A stretch of DNA of 64,000 bases from Roseovarius lutimaris (lineage in GTDB: Bacteria; Pseudomonadota; Alphaproteobacteria; Rhodobacterales; Rhodobacteraceae): assembly GCF_900115165.1 (NCBI RefSeq), contig NZ_FOVP01000001.1:1-64000 (forward strand). Direction: 5' to 3'. A program made the translations under genes and the position numbers. Below are positions 27,509 to 37,100 of this stretch, piece after piece. Within the stretch, counting starts at the first letter, position 1. Each line of letters starts with the position of its first letter. Below the pieces are notes generated by a model. It was not told where the DNA came from, did no database searches, and saw nothing but the letters and a program-made list of their open reading frames with translations.

Positions 27509-30500
27509 TCACTCGGCGGCGCGCAATGGCTTGCCTGTGTCGCGGGTCTCAAGAATGCGCTTCAGGTCGTCAAGATCGGGGGGCGGGGTATCGGCCTCTT
27601 CGACATAGCCGATGTCGGGTGCGCTCTCATCCGGCCAGACCAGCTCGGGCGCCTGCACCCGGCGCGCGGCGCGCGTGAGCGCCCAATCGCGGGCGGCGCG
27701 GCTGCTGCGGCCCATCGAGAGTTTCGCCATCAATTGCGCCGTCCAGAGCACATAGGTCCCCGCCCAGACCCGCATCGCCAGCATCGCCGGGGTAAAGATC
27801 AGCGTCAGCACCGTGGCAATGCCAAGCCCGAACACCACCGCCGTCGCCAGTTGTTTCCACCACAAAGCGGTGGGGCTGTTGAAGGCATAGCCGCCCGCGA
27901 CGAAATCAAGGCTCAGCCCGAACATCATCGGCGCAAGCCCCGCCATCGTGGTGATCGTGGTCAGCAGGACCGGCCGGATGCGCGCCTCGGCGGTGCGGGT
28001 GATCGCCTCGATCCGGGGCATGTAGCGGCTGAATTCCTGATAGGTGTCGATCAGGACAATGTTGTTGTTCACCACGATCCCCGCGAGGGCGACAATGCCG
28101 GTGCCGGTCATGATGATCGAAAACGGCTGGTTCATCACCAGCATCCCGATCAGAACCCCGGTGGTCGACAACACCACCGCCAGAAGCACCAGAACCGCGT
28201 TATAGACGCTGTTGAACTGCGCCAGCAGGATGATGAACATCAAGCCCAACGCGCCCAGAAACGCCTTTTGCAGGAAGGCGCCGGATTCTGCCTGATCCTC
28301 GGCGTCGCCGGTCCATTCATAGGTCAGATTGGCGGGCAGAACCCCGCTTTCAAGCCATTTGGTAAGCTCTGCGATCCGCTCGTTGGCGGTGATCGGCACG
28401 CTGGATTCATGGCCCTGCGCATCGGTGGTGGTCTTGCTCAGCCCGTCCACGACCGCAGCCTTGATGTCGAAAAACCGGGTTTGATCGACGCGGTCGATCT
28501 GCGCCAGCTTCTGCACCGGGGTGCGGGTGGTAAAGTTGCTCAGCGGCACAAGCCCGTCTTCGGTGCGCACCTTGAGGGTATCGAGCGTCGAGAGCACCCG
28601 GTCCTTCTCCGGCAGGCGCACGCGAATTTCGATCTCCTCATCGCTGCTTTCAACCCGCATCGTATCAAGCAGGATACCGCGGGTCACAAGCTGCACCATC
28701 GCGCCCACGGTGGCCACATCGGCGCCGAACCGACCGGCCTTTTCCACGTCCACGTCGATCTGCCAGTCGATGCCGGGAAGGGGCAGGGTGTCTTCGACCT
28801 GATGCAGACCGGTGGTTTCATCGAATTTCGCACGCGCCGTTTCGGTAAAGGCGATCAGGCTGTTCCAGTCATCGCTCTTGAGGCGCAGATGCACCGGCTT
28901 GGCCGAGGCCGGGCCGCGCGCCTGTGCGAGGATCTCGACCTTGATGCCGGGGATTTGCCCAAGCTCCTCGGTCAGCTCCGCAATGACCGTGTCGCCGTCA
29001 AAGGCCTCGACCTTGACCGCGCGGCTGACCGCGTAGTTCAGGATCGGAATGGTAAACCAGGTTTCGCGCGCCACTGGGCGCTCATCCCAGGGAATGGTTT
29101 CAAGCTGAACCTGACCGATGGTGTCGCGCGGCGGCTGTGCGCCGCCGGTGTTGTTGGTGAGCCCGCCGTCGCCGGCAAAGGAAAAGGCGGTCTGCACGCC
29201 GGGGTGCGCCAGCACGATCTTTTCGACCTGTGTGACCAGATCGTCCTTTTGGTCGATCGACAGGTTGCCGCGTCCGCGCACGTAAACGATCGCCTGTTCG
29301 GGTTCGGATTCGACAAAAAACTCGGTGCCGTTGTTGTTTTGCACGTAAAAGATCAGAACCGAACCGACGAGCACGAAGATCGCCCCAAAGGCCAGCAGCG
29401 GTGACAGCGGATTGCCGGTGATCAGGTGGATCACCCGGCCAAACGGCGAGCGGCGATAGCCCGCCTTGACGCGCGGGCGCCGGTTGGGCAGGGCGCGGCG
29501 CAACAGCGCGCGACCAAGATTGCCACAGCGACGCCCAATCGCCATCACCCCGAGGAACAGGCCCACGACGCCCCCGAGGCCAATGGCGGCCAAAACGGTC
29601 ACGCCAAGCAAAAGTGCAAAGACCCGCGCCAGGGTCGGCACCACCGATCCCAGAATCCTGGCGCTGTCCAATCCCGCAAAGGCGGCACTGACCTGTTCCA
29701 GCAGCATCGGCGCGACACTGCCCGCCAGGGCCACGGCCCCCGCTGTAATCGGCAAAAGCAACAGGTGCCATAGCCAGAAAAGCCCGGCAATCTGGGCTAT
29801 CCGCAGATCGAACCAGCGCTCGGTGCGCCCGGTCACACCGCCCAGCACCGGCAGATAGACCAGCGCCACCAGAAGCGATGCGCTCAGCACGAAGATCAGA
29901 GTGACCGGCAACATGCCCATGAACTGCCCCGGAATACCGGGCCAGAACAGCATTGGCAAAAATGCGCAGAGCGTGGTCGCGGTCGAACTTACCACAGGCC
30001 AGAACATCCGCTTGGCCGCCGCGACATAGGCGTGCATCGGGCCGACGCCCTCATCAATCCGCTTGTCGGCATATTCGACCACCACGATAGCGCCATCGAC
30101 CAACATGCCCACCGCGAGGATGAGGCCGAACATCACGATATTGGAAACCGCCACCCCCATGATCGCCAAAAGCGCAAAGCACAGCAGGAACGAAGTCGGG
30201 ATTGCAAAGCCCACCAACAGCGCCGGGCGAATGCCAAGCGTCGCCAGAATGACGATCATCACAAGCGCAATCGCCGTCAGCACCGAGCCTTCAAGCTGGC
30301 TGACCATCGAGGCCACGGTGCGCGACTGATCGTTGGATGTGCCCACGGTTACAGCGGCGCGCACCTCGTCCGGCCAGCGGGCCGCCGTCTTGGCCACCAC
30401 CTCGCGCACAAGGTCGGCGGTGTCGATGATGTTGAAACCCTTGCGCTTGACCACCTGCAAGGCCACCGTGGTTTCGCCGTTAAAGCGCGCGGTGCCGAGG

Positions 30501-31300
30501 CGGTCCTCGAAGGTCAGGTTGATCGTCGCCAGATCGCCAAGCCGCACCACCCGGTCGCCATTGGTCTTGATCGGCAGGCGATAGATATCGCGGGTTTCTT
30601 CAAATGAGGACGGGATCTTGACCGAAAACGTGCCTTGGGCATTGTCGACCTCGCCGGCGGCAATAAGCTGATTGTTGTTGCGCACCACATTGATCAGCTC
30701 AAGGGCTGTGACATTATAGGCCTCAAGGCGCAGCGGGTCGATCACCACCTCGACCATCTCGTCGCGATTGCCCGCGATGCCGGCCTCAAGCACCGGTTCC
30801 ATGCCCTCAAGCGTATCCTGAAGATCCTTGGCAAGCCGCGCCATCGTGCGCTCTGGCAAAGGGCCGCTCAGATTGACGACGATGATCGGGAATTCGCTGA
30901 AATTGACCTCGTTCAGGGTGTATTTCTCGGCCCCCTCGGGAAAGTCGGCCTCGGCGGTGTCCATCGCATCGCGCACATCGGCAAGGATCTTGGTCTTGTC
31001 CCAGCCGAACTCGAACTCAAGCGCGACGCCGCCATAGTTTTCCGCCGCAGTGCCGGTCATGGTCTTGAGCCCGTCAAGATCGCTCAGCTCGGTTTCCATG
31101 ACCTTGACCAGAAGTTTTTCGCTGTCTTCGGCGGAAATGCCGGGGAAGGGGACCGAGACGAAGAGGGCCGGGATTTCGATGTCGGGCTCGCCCTCTTTGG
31201 GCAGTCCGACATAGGCCAGCGTGCCCGCAAGCACCGAGAGCACCACAAAGGCCAGCACCATGCGTGCGCGCGCGGCGGCCCAATCGACGATGCCGGTCAT
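27509..31300 (-). CDS. RND-family efflux pump permease
   Basis: An inner-membrane proton-driven transporter that works with a periplasmic adaptor and an outer-membrane channel. At 1263 residues it is longer than the usual 1020-1050. The excess is mostly an insertion at about residues 487-625, between the two halves, with roughly three extra hydrophobic segments and a basic stretch (RRALPNRRPRVKAGYRR). The TM4 motif is GMLVDGAIVVVEYADKR, with one aspartate where AcrB has two. The TM10 region GIVVNNNIVLIDTYQEF has Asn where AcrB has the relay lysine. The start overlaps the adaptor stop by four bases. Substrate unknown. Confidence 0.9.
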   Translation of the reverse strand: MTGIVDWAAARARMVLAFVVLSVLAGTLAYVGLPKEGEPDIEIPALFVSVPFPGISAEDSEKLLVKVMETELSDLDGLKTMTGTAAENYGGVALEFEFGWDKTKILADVRDAMDTAEADFPEGAEKYTLNEVNFSEFPIIVVNLSGPLPERTMARLAKDLQDTLEGMEPVLEAGIAGNRDEMVEVVIDPLRLEAYNVTALELINVVRNNNQLIAAGEVDNAQGTFSVKIPSSFEETRDIYRLPIKTNGDRVVRLGDLATINLTFEDRLGTARFNGETTVALQVVKRKGFNIIDTADLVREVVAKTAARWPDEVRAAVTVGTSNDQSRTVASMVSQLEGSVLTAIALVMIVILATLGIRPALLVGFAIPTSFLLCFALLAIMGVAVSNIVMFGLILAVGMLVDGAIVVVEYADKRIDEGVGPMHAYVAAAKRMFWPVVSSTATTLCAFLPMLFWPGIPGQFMGMLPVTLIFVLSASLLVALVYLPVLGGVTGRTERWFDLRIAQIAGLFWLWHLLLLPITAGAVALAGSVAPMLLEQVSAAFAGLDSARILGSVVPTLARVFALLLGVTVLAAIGLGGVVGLFLGVMAIGRRCGNLGRALLRRALPNRRPRVKAGYRRSPFGRVIHLITGNPLSPLLAFGAIFVLVGSVLIFYVQNNNGTEFFVESEPEQAIVYVRGRGNLSIDQKDDLVTQVEKIVLAHPGVQTAFSFAGDGGLTNNTGGAQPPRDTIGQVQLETIPWDERPVARETWFTIPILNYAVSRAVKVEAFDGDTVIAELTEELGQIPGIKVEILAQARGPASAKPVHLRLKSDDWNSLIAFTETARAKFDETTGLHQVEDTLPLPGIDWQIDVDVEKAGRFGADVATVGAMVQLVTRGILLDTMRVESSDEEIEIRVRLPEKDRVLSTLDTLKVRTEDGLVPLSNFTTRTPVQKLAQIDRVDQTRFFDIKAAVVDGLSKTTTDAQGHESSVPITANERIAELTKWLESGVLPANLTYEWTGDAEDQAESGAFLQKAFLGALGLMFIILLAQFNSVYNAVLVLLAVVLSTTGVLIGMLVMNQPFSIIMTGTGIVALAGIVVNNNIVLIDTYQEFSRYMPRIEAITRTAEARIRPVLLTTITTMAGLAPMMFGLSLDFVAGGYAFNSPTALWWKQLATAVVFGLGIATVLTLIFTPAMLAMRVWAGTYVLWTAQLMAKLSMGRSSRAARDWALTRAARRVQAPELVWPDESAPDIGYVEEADTPPPDLDDLKRILETRDTGKPLRAAE

Positions 31301-32526
31301 TGGCCAAGCTCCTGATAGGTCGGTTTGACCGGCACCCCATCGGTGACATATTCCTGTCCAATCACGATTACATCGGCGCTTTCGGGCAGGCCGGTCATCC
31401 AGACCCCCTGCGGCGTGTCGCGCAACAGCGTGACCGGCGTGAAGAGGGCGCGGCTGTCGCCATCCACAAGGCGCACCCCAAGGGTGCCCTCGTCATCAAG
31501 CGTCAGCGCCGATTGCGGCAGCAAATGCGCGGTCTTGCCCTCGGCGCTTATCATGATTTCGGCGGTTTCACCGTCGCGCAGGCCAAGGTCGGGGTTGGGC
31601 ACTTCGATCTCGACGCGAAAGGTGCGGGTGGTGTTGTCGGCGGCGCGCGACAGGAAGGTCACCCGCCCTTCGGCGCTCAGGCCCGAGGCAAGGCGGGCTG
31701 TGGCCATGGCGCCGCGCTCGACGCGCGCAACCTGCATTTCCGACACGAACCCGACAAGCGTGATCGGATCGAGTTGCAGCACCGTGGCACAGAGCGCGCC
31801 GGGTTGCAGAAGGCTGCCGATTTCGGCGGTGTCGGTCTCAAGAACGCCCTCAAAGGGTGCGGTGATTTCCAGCCGCTCAATCTCGCTCTCGGCGGCGCTG
31901 ATGGCGGCGCGGGCCGATTCGATGCCTGCGCGCGCCGCCTCAAGCCCGGAACTGGCCGATTGCACCGCAGCGCGGGCAGAGCTTACTTCGGCGCGGGTGG
32001 CCGCCACGCGGGTTTGCGAGGCAAAGCCGCCGCGCTCAAGGTTTTCGGCGGCGTTGGCGTTGATTTCGGCCTCTTCAAGCTGGGCGCGGGCCTCCAATGT
32101 GCGGGCCTCGGCCTCGGGCACGCGGGTTTTTGCCTCGGCAAGCCGGGCGCGGGCCTCGGCCAGAGTGGCGTTGCGCGCGGCCGGATCAAGGCGGCAGAGC
32201 AGATCGCCCTTTGCCACAAACGCCCCCTTGCGCAGCGGCTCGGAGATGACAAGGCCGGATGTTTCTGCGCGCAGCTCGACAAGGCGGTTGGCCTCGGTTC
32301 GCCCGCGCAGGATCACGGCGCTGTCGATCACCCGCGCCTTTGAGTGGATGGCGACGACGCCGACCTTGCTCTGTTCGGTGTTGGGTGCGGTCGCGCTTTC
32401 GTCTGCGGGGGCGGTCGCCTCTGGTGTGGGCGCGGGCAGCAGCGCGACCAGGCGCTCACGCTCGAACACAAAGGCATAGATCAGCGCGGAAACCACGATG
32501 GCAATCAAAATAGGAATTAAACGCAT
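31297..32526 (-). CDS. RND efflux periplasmic adaptor (membrane fusion protein)
   Basis: The adaptor links the pump to an outer-membrane channel, which is not encoded nearby. An N-terminal anchor (MRLIPILIAIVVSALIYAFVF) is followed by a biotinyl-lipoyl-like segment (LRAETSGLVISEPLRKGAFVAKGDLL) and a long alanine/glutamate-rich coiled-coil hairpin (about residues 115-215). The beta-barrel with ITAPFEGVLETDTAEIGSLL comes next. I place the start at 32526, with GGAAAG upstream; a longer frame starting at 32571 would run into a cluster of palindromic half-sites. The length is 409 residues. It is the first gene of a two-gene operon. Confidence 0.9.
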   Translation of the reverse strand: MRLIPILIAIVVSALIYAFVFERERLVALLPAPTPEATAPADESATAPNTEQSKVGVVAIHSKARVIDSAVILRGRTEANRLVELRAETSGLVISEPLRKGAFVAKGDLLCRLDPAARNATLAEARARLAEAKTRVPEAEARTLEARAQLEEAEINANAAENLERGGFASQTRVAATRAEVSSARAAVQSASSGLEAARAGIESARAAISAAESEIERLEITAPFEGVLETDTAEIGSLLQPGALCATVLQLDPITLVGFVSEMQVARVERGAMATARLASGLSAEGRVTFLSRAADNTTRTFRVEIEVPNPDLGLRDGETAEIMISAEGKTAHLLPQSALTLDDEGTLGVRLVDGDSRALFTPVTLLRDTPQGVWMTGLPESADVIVIGQEYVTDGVPVKPTYQELGQ

Positions 32527-32551
32527 CTTGCAACTTTCCGAGCCGGGCGTC

Positions 32552-32616
32552 TCATACCGTATGACCATCATACCGCATGGCTATGGGCGCAGGCGGGGTT
32601 CATACTCCGTCATACG
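32552..32616. promoter_or_regulatory. Cluster of TCATAC half-sites upstream of the RND operon
   Basis: A perfect palindrome TCATACCGTATGA (32552-32564) is followed by TCATACCGCATGG (32568) and two more TCATAC half-sites at 32600 and 32610. The cluster lies 26-90 bases upstream of the adaptor start, in the divergent region shared with the YfgM-like gene. The pattern suits a TetR- or MarR-type repressor or a dimeric activator. No regulator gene is adjacent. Confidence 0.6.
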
Positions 32617-32746
32617 CTAAACTGACCGGTTCAGATTAAACTTTTCTGCGCGGCCTCGCAAGCCGCTCCGTCACGGCAGGGCCTGCCGCCCCTTGGCAGG
32701 GCCGGGGCTTCGGGTTAAGAGGGGAAAAATGCAAGGGGGCCGGGGC

Positions 32747-33436
32747 GTGAGCGACAGCGACAGTTTCATTGAAGAAGTCACGGAAGAGGTGCGCCGCGAC
32801 CGTCTGTTTGGCTATATGCGCCGCTATGGCTGGATCGCGATTTTGGCGATCCTTTTGCTGGTTGGCGGGGCGGCGTGGAATGAATGGCAAAAGGCGCAGG
32901 CCCGCGACGCGGCACAGGCGCTTGGCGATAGCATTGTCGCGGCGCTTGCCCTTGACGAGCGCGCAGCGCGCGCGCAGGCCCTGAGCGAGATCACCGTGCC
33001 CAACCCGTCGGCGCAGGCGGTTCTTGACCTTCTGGCCGCCTCCGAGGCCGCAAGCGAGAGCCCGGAGGAGGCCGCCAAGCGCCTGATGGCGATGGCCGAA
33101 CGCGAGGGCACCGATCCGGTTTACCGCCAGATTGCCACGCTCAAGGCGGTGACGCTTCCGGGCTCCGGGCTTGACGTTGACACCCGTCGCACCCTGATGG
33201 AGGGGCTTGCGCGGTCGGGCGGTCTGGTGCGGCTATTGGCCGAAGAACAGCTTGGCCTGATTGATCTGGAAACCGGCGACAAGACGGCGGCGCTTGACCG
33301 GATGATGCAAATCGTCGCTGATGCCGAGGCCACAGCGGGCTTGCGTCGGCGCGCCACACAAGTGATTGTGGCCCTGGGCGCCGAGCCGCCCGAGACGGCG
33401 CGCATCGACCAGTCGGGTGCGGCGGCATCCCAGTAA
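32747..33436 (+). CDS. YfgM-like tetratricopeptide membrane protein
   Basis: A protein of 229 residues with one membrane helix near residues 27-45 (YGWIAILAILLLVGGAAW). An alanine-rich helical periplasmic domain of YfgM type follows. YfgM in E. coli is an ancillary SecYEG partner that links the translocon to periplasmic chaperones. The order yfgM-like, bamB, der is the same as in E. coli, which supports the assignment. I prefer the GTG at 32747 (before SDSDSFIEEVTEEVRRDRLF), with AAGGGGG upstream; an ATG six codons earlier is possible. Confidence 0.85.
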   Translation: MSDSDSFIEEVTEEVRRDRLFGYMRRYGWIAILAILLLVGGAAWNEWQKAQARDAAQALGDSIVAALALDERAARAQALSEITVPNPSAQAVLDLLAASEAASESPEEAAKRLMAMAEREGTDPVYRQIATLKAVTLPGSGLDVDTRRTLMEGLARSGGLVRLLAEEQLGLIDLETGDKTAALDRMMQIVADAEATAGLRRRATQVIVALGAEPPETARIDQSGAAASQ

Positions 33437-33502
33437 GACGTATCCCGCAGCGGGGGCACCCCCGGTGTGCGAAAACGGGCGAAAAAGTAGAGGGCACGAG
33501 TA

Positions 33503-34831
33503 GTGACACGCAACGGATTGATCCTTGGACTGGCAACGGTCCTTGCCCTGACGGCCTGTAACAAGAAAGACCCGATTCTGCCTGGGGAGCGTCAGGGGCT
33601 GCGCGAAGTGCTGCAAACCGATGCCGCCCAGGCCGAGGTCAATGTAACGCCCGACAACAGCGTCGAACTGGTGGCCTTGCCCGCTGCCACGGCGAACGCA
33701 GAGTGGCGCCAGGCCATCGGCACATCCGCCACCCGCACGGTGCATCCCGCCCTTGGGGCCAATCCGCAACTGGCCTGGGCGGTGAATATCGGCGCCGGTG
33801 ACGCGCACCGCGTGCGCATCACTGCCGATCCGGTCGTCGCGGGCGGGCGGGTCTTTACGCTAGATGCACAGGCGCAGATCAGCGCCGTGTCGACCGCTGG
33901 CGCGCTGTTGTGGAGCACCGATATCACCCCGCCGAATGACGCCTCGTCCAATGCCAGCGGCGGCGGTCTTGCCTATGGTGCGGACAAGCTGTTTGTGTCC
34001 TCGGGCTTTGGCCTGCTGAGCGCGCTTGACTCTGCCACCGGCGCCGTGATCTGGCAGCAAAAGCTTGGCGCGAGTGGCACCGGCACCCCGGCTGTGCTGG
34101 GTGATCTGGTTTATGTGGTGGCCGGCGATGATGTCGCCTGGGCGCTTGAAACCGATACCGGGCGCATCCGCTGGCAGCTATCGGGTTCGCCGGATATCCA
34201 CAATGTTCTGGGCGGCCCGGCCCCGGCGATCACCGATAAATATGCGATCTTTGCCTTTGGGGCGGGCGAAGTGCAGGGTGCTTTCCGCAAGGGCGGTCTA
34301 CGCCTTTGGGATGCCCAGATCGCGGGCGAGCGTCTTGGCGTTGCCAGTGCGCGGGTCGATGACATCACCGGCGATCCGGTGGTTGTGGGCGAGCGTGTTT
34401 ATACCGGAAGCCATTCGGGACGCACCGTGGCGCTTGACCTTGGCAATGGCGAGCGGATCTGGACCGCGACCGAAGGCCCGCTCAACCGGGTCTGGCCTGC
34501 GGGCGATTCGATCTTCATGGTCACCGATCGCAACGAAATCGTGCGCCTGGCAACCGAGGATGGCCGCCGCATCTGGGGGCATGAACTGCCGCTGTTCAAG
34601 AACAAGCGTCCGCGCCGTCAATCAGATATCATCGGCCACTTCGGCCCGATTATTGCCGGGGGGCAGCTTATCGTGGCCTCGGGCGACGGGGTGCTGCGGT
34701 TCTTTGACCCGGCCTCGGGCCTGCCGCGGGGCACGGTTGACCTGCCCGGCGGCGCGACCACCAATCCGGTCGTTGCAGGCAACACGCTTTACGTGGTTTC
34801 AAAAAAGGGCCAATTGCTGGCTTTCCGTTGA
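33503..34831 (+). CDS. bamB: Outer-membrane assembly lipoprotein BamB-like (beta-propeller)
   Basis: BamB is a lipoprotein partner of BamA in inserting outer-membrane beta-barrel proteins. The GTG start gives a 19-residue lipoprotein signal ending in the lipobox LTAC (Cys19). The rest is made of PQQ-like propeller blades, recognisable from repeated segments such as GGRVFTLDAQAQISAVS, SALDSATGAVIWQQKLG and VALDLGNGERIWTA. Length 442 is slightly longer than E. coli BamB. It sits between the yfgM-like gene and der, as in other proteobacteria. Confidence 0.9.
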   Translation: MTRNGLILGLATVLALTACNKKDPILPGERQGLREVLQTDAAQAEVNVTPDNSVELVALPAATANAEWRQAIGTSATRTVHPALGANPQLAWAVNIGAGDAHRVRITADPVVAGGRVFTLDAQAQISAVSTAGALLWSTDITPPNDASSNASGGGLAYGADKLFVSSGFGLLSALDSATGAVIWQQKLGASGTGTPAVLGDLVYVVAGDDVAWALETDTGRIRWQLSGSPDIHNVLGGPAPAITDKYAIFAFGAGEVQGAFRKGGLRLWDAQIAGERLGVASARVDDITGDPVVVGERVYTGSHSGRTVALDLGNGERIWTATEGPLNRVWPAGDSIFMVTDRNEIVRLATEDGRRIWGHELPLFKNKRPRRQSDIIGHFGPIIAGGQLIVASGDGVLRFFDPASGLPRGTVDLPGGATTNPVVAGNTLYVVSKKGQLLAFR

Positions 34832-34884
34832 CCGCGCGATCCTGTATCAGACCGGCTTGATCCCGTGTCGGAGCAGAAATAAAG

Positions 34885-36348
34885 ATGACATTTACTCTCG
34901 CCATCGTGGGCCGCCCGAATGTTGGCAAGTCCACGCTGTTCAACCGCCTTGTCGGCAAACGCCTTGCTCTGGTCGATGACCAGCCCGGCGTGACGCGTGA
35001 TCTGCGTGAAGGCGCCGCGCGGTTGGGCGATTTGCGCTTTACCGTGATCGACACAGCCGGCCTTGAAGATGCGACCGACGAATCCCTGCAGGGCCGGATG
35101 CGCAAGCTGACCGAGCGAGCGGTGGACATGGCCGATATCTGTCTGTTCCTGATTGATGCGCGCGCCGGGGTTACCCCACTGGATGAGGCACTTGCCGAAA
35201 TCCTGCGCAAACGCTCGGCGCATGTGATCCTTGCCGCCAACAAGGCCGAGGGCGCCGCCGCCGATGCGGGTGTGAATGAGGCCTACGCCCTTGGTCTGGG
35301 CGAGCCGATCCGCCTCTCGGCCGAGCATGGCGAGGGGCTCAACGATCTTTATGCGCAACTCATGCCGCTTTCGGATGCCTTTGAAGAGCGCGCCAAATCC
35401 GAAGCGCCCGAAACCGATGTCGCCCTTGATGAGAACGACGAGGACGAAGAAGACACCTATCGCAGGCCCACCAAGGCGCGCCCGTTGCAGGTGGCGGTTG
35501 TGGGCCGCCCGAATGCAGGTAAATCGACGCTGATCAACAAGATCCTCGGCGAAGACCGCCTTTTGACCGGCCCCGAGCCGGGCATCACCCGCGATGCGAT
35601 TTCGCTGGCGCTCGACTGGGACGGGCTTCCGGTGCGGATTTTTGACACGGCGGGCATGCGCAAGAAGGCCCGCGTTCAGGAAAAGCTTGAAAAGCTCTCG
35701 GTCTCTGACGGGCTTCGCGCGGTGAAATTCGCCGAGGTGGTGATTGTGCTGCTGGATGCGGAAATCCCCTTCGAGCAACAGGATCTGCGGATCGCCGATC
35801 TTGCCGAGCGCGAGGGCCGGGCAGTGATCGTGGCGGTCAACAAATGGGATGTCGAGCCCGAGAAACAGGAAAAGCTGCGCCATCTGCGCGAATCCTTCGA
35901 GCGGCTTTTGCCGCAGCTTCGCGGCGCGCCGCTTGTGACCGTCTCGGCCAAGACCGGCAAGGGGCTGGACCGGCTGCGCGCGGCGGTGGAAAAGGCCTAT
36001 GAGGTCTGGAACCGCCGGGTCACCACCGCACAGCTGAACCGCTGGCTGACCGGCATGCTGGAACAGCACCCGCCCCCCGCACCGGGCGGCAAGCGCATCA
36101 AGATGCGCTATATGACCCAGGCCAAGACCCGCCCGCCGGGGTTCGTTGTGATGTGCTCGCATCCCGATAAATTGCCTGACAGCTATTCGCGCTATCTTGT
36201 CAACGGCTTGCGGACAGATTTCGACATGCCGGGCACGCCGATCCGTCTTTACATGCGAAGCCAGTCGGACAAGAACCCCTATAAGGCCAAGAAAAAGGCG
36301 GGCCCCTCAAGCCTGCGCAAGCATTTGGGCAAGCCGCCGAAACCCTAG
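34885..36348 (+). CDS. der: Ribosome-assembly GTPase Der (EngA)
   Basis: Der is a tandem-domain GTPase needed for 50S subunit maturation. Two G domains are visible, with P-loops GRPNVGKST near residue 9 and GRPNAGKST near residue 207. DTAG G3 motifs (DTAGLED and DTAGMRK) and NKxD-type G4 motifs (NKAE in the first, NKWD in the second) are present. The C-terminal KH-like domain ([24 protein letters not shown]) follows. An acidic linker ([12 protein letters not shown]) joins the two domains. Length 487. Confidence 0.97.
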   Translation: MTFTLAIVGRPNVGKSTLFNRLVGKRLALVDDQPGVTRDLREGAARLGDLRFTVIDTAGLEDATDESLQGRMRKLTERAVDMADICLFLIDARAGVTPLDEALAEILRKRSAHVILAANKAEGAAADAGVNEAYALGLGEPIRLSAEHGEGLNDLYAQLMPLSDAFEERAKSEAPETDVALDENDEDEEDTYRRPTKARPLQVAVVGRPNAGKSTLINKILGEDRLLTGPEPGITRDAISLALDWDGLPVRIFDTAGMRKKARVQEKLEKLSVSDGLRAVKFAEVVIVLLDAEIPFEQQDLRIADLAEREGRAVIVAVNKWDVEPEKQEKLRHLRESFERLLPQLRGAPLVTVSAKTGKGLDRLRAAVEKAYEVWNRRVTTAQLNRWLTGMLEQHPPPAPGGKRIKMRYMTQAKTRPPGFVVMCSHPDKLPDSYSRYLVNGLRTDFDMPGTPIRLYMRSQSDKNPYKAKKKAGPSSLRKHLGKPPKP

Positions 36349-36371
36349 GGGTTCCCCTCCGGACGAGTGTG

Positions 36372-37100
36372 TCAGGCGCGCGACAGGGCGCGCCAGCCGC
36401 GCCATGTGACAATCGTGATGGCCGCAATTCCGGCGGCACAGAGCGCAATCACCGGCGTGTTGCCAGCCTCAAGATTGCGCATGATCACCCCAATCAGCGC
36501 CCAGCCGACGCCAAACGCATAGCTAAGCGTGCCGGGCCGGACCACCAGAACCGCAAGGGTGATCGCGAGGGCCAGCGTGATCATCGCGATGGCCGCGCCC
36601 TGCGCGCCAAGGATGCCATAGCCCGCAAGCACCAGCCCAAAGGCGACGCTACTTGCCGCCGTCAGCCAGCCGGCATAAAGCCCGATCGGCCCCTCAAGCC
36701 AGAGCCGATCGCGGTAATGCGCCCCGAGCAGCGCCCATAGCGCCCCCGCCAGCATGATCCAGATCATCACCGTCGCCCAGAGCACATTCACCTGCGCCAC
36801 CGGAATCCAGAAAATGCCAACCCCGAGGCTTGCCATCAGCGGCAGGCGCACGCGCTGCCAGTCGGTGGCGGTGACACGCAGGATCACGCCAAACCCGGCG
36901 CCGAGGATCAGCCAGAGATAGATCAGCCCCCAAAGCGCAAAGGCATAGCCCGCCGGTTGCACCGGTGCGTTTGTCTGCGCCACTGGGAACTGATCCGGGC
37001 GAAACCCCGCAAATCCGCCGGTGGCAAAGGGCGACAGGGCAAATCCCACCGCCAGCACAAAGACAAGGAGTGCGGCGGCGCGATCAGGCAAGCGTGCCAT
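36372..37100 (-). CDS. TspO/MBR-like tryptophan-rich membrane protein
   Basis: An integral membrane protein of 242 residues with about seven or eight hydrophobic segments and many tryptophans in membrane positions ([16 protein letters not shown], then [21 protein letters not shown], then [16 protein letters not shown]). The pattern resembles TspO-type proteins, but it is longer than the classical 160-residue five-helix form. Function is not certain; TspO proteins bind tetrapyrroles and steroids. The start [12 protein letters not shown] overlaps the end of serS by 17 bases, so it is probably translated from the serS transcript. Confidence 0.75.
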   Translation of the reverse strand: MARLPDRAAALLVFVLAVGFALSPFATGGFAGFRPDQFPVAQTNAPVQPAGYAFALWGLIYLWLILGAGFGVILRVTATDWQRVRLPLMASLGVGIFWIPVAQVNVLWATVMIWIMLAGALWALLGAHYRDRLWLEGPIGLYAGWLTAASSVAFGLVLAGYGILGAQGAAIAMITLALAITLAVLVVRPGTLSYAFGVGWALIGVIMRNLEAGNTPVIALCAAGIAAITIVTWRGWRALSRA

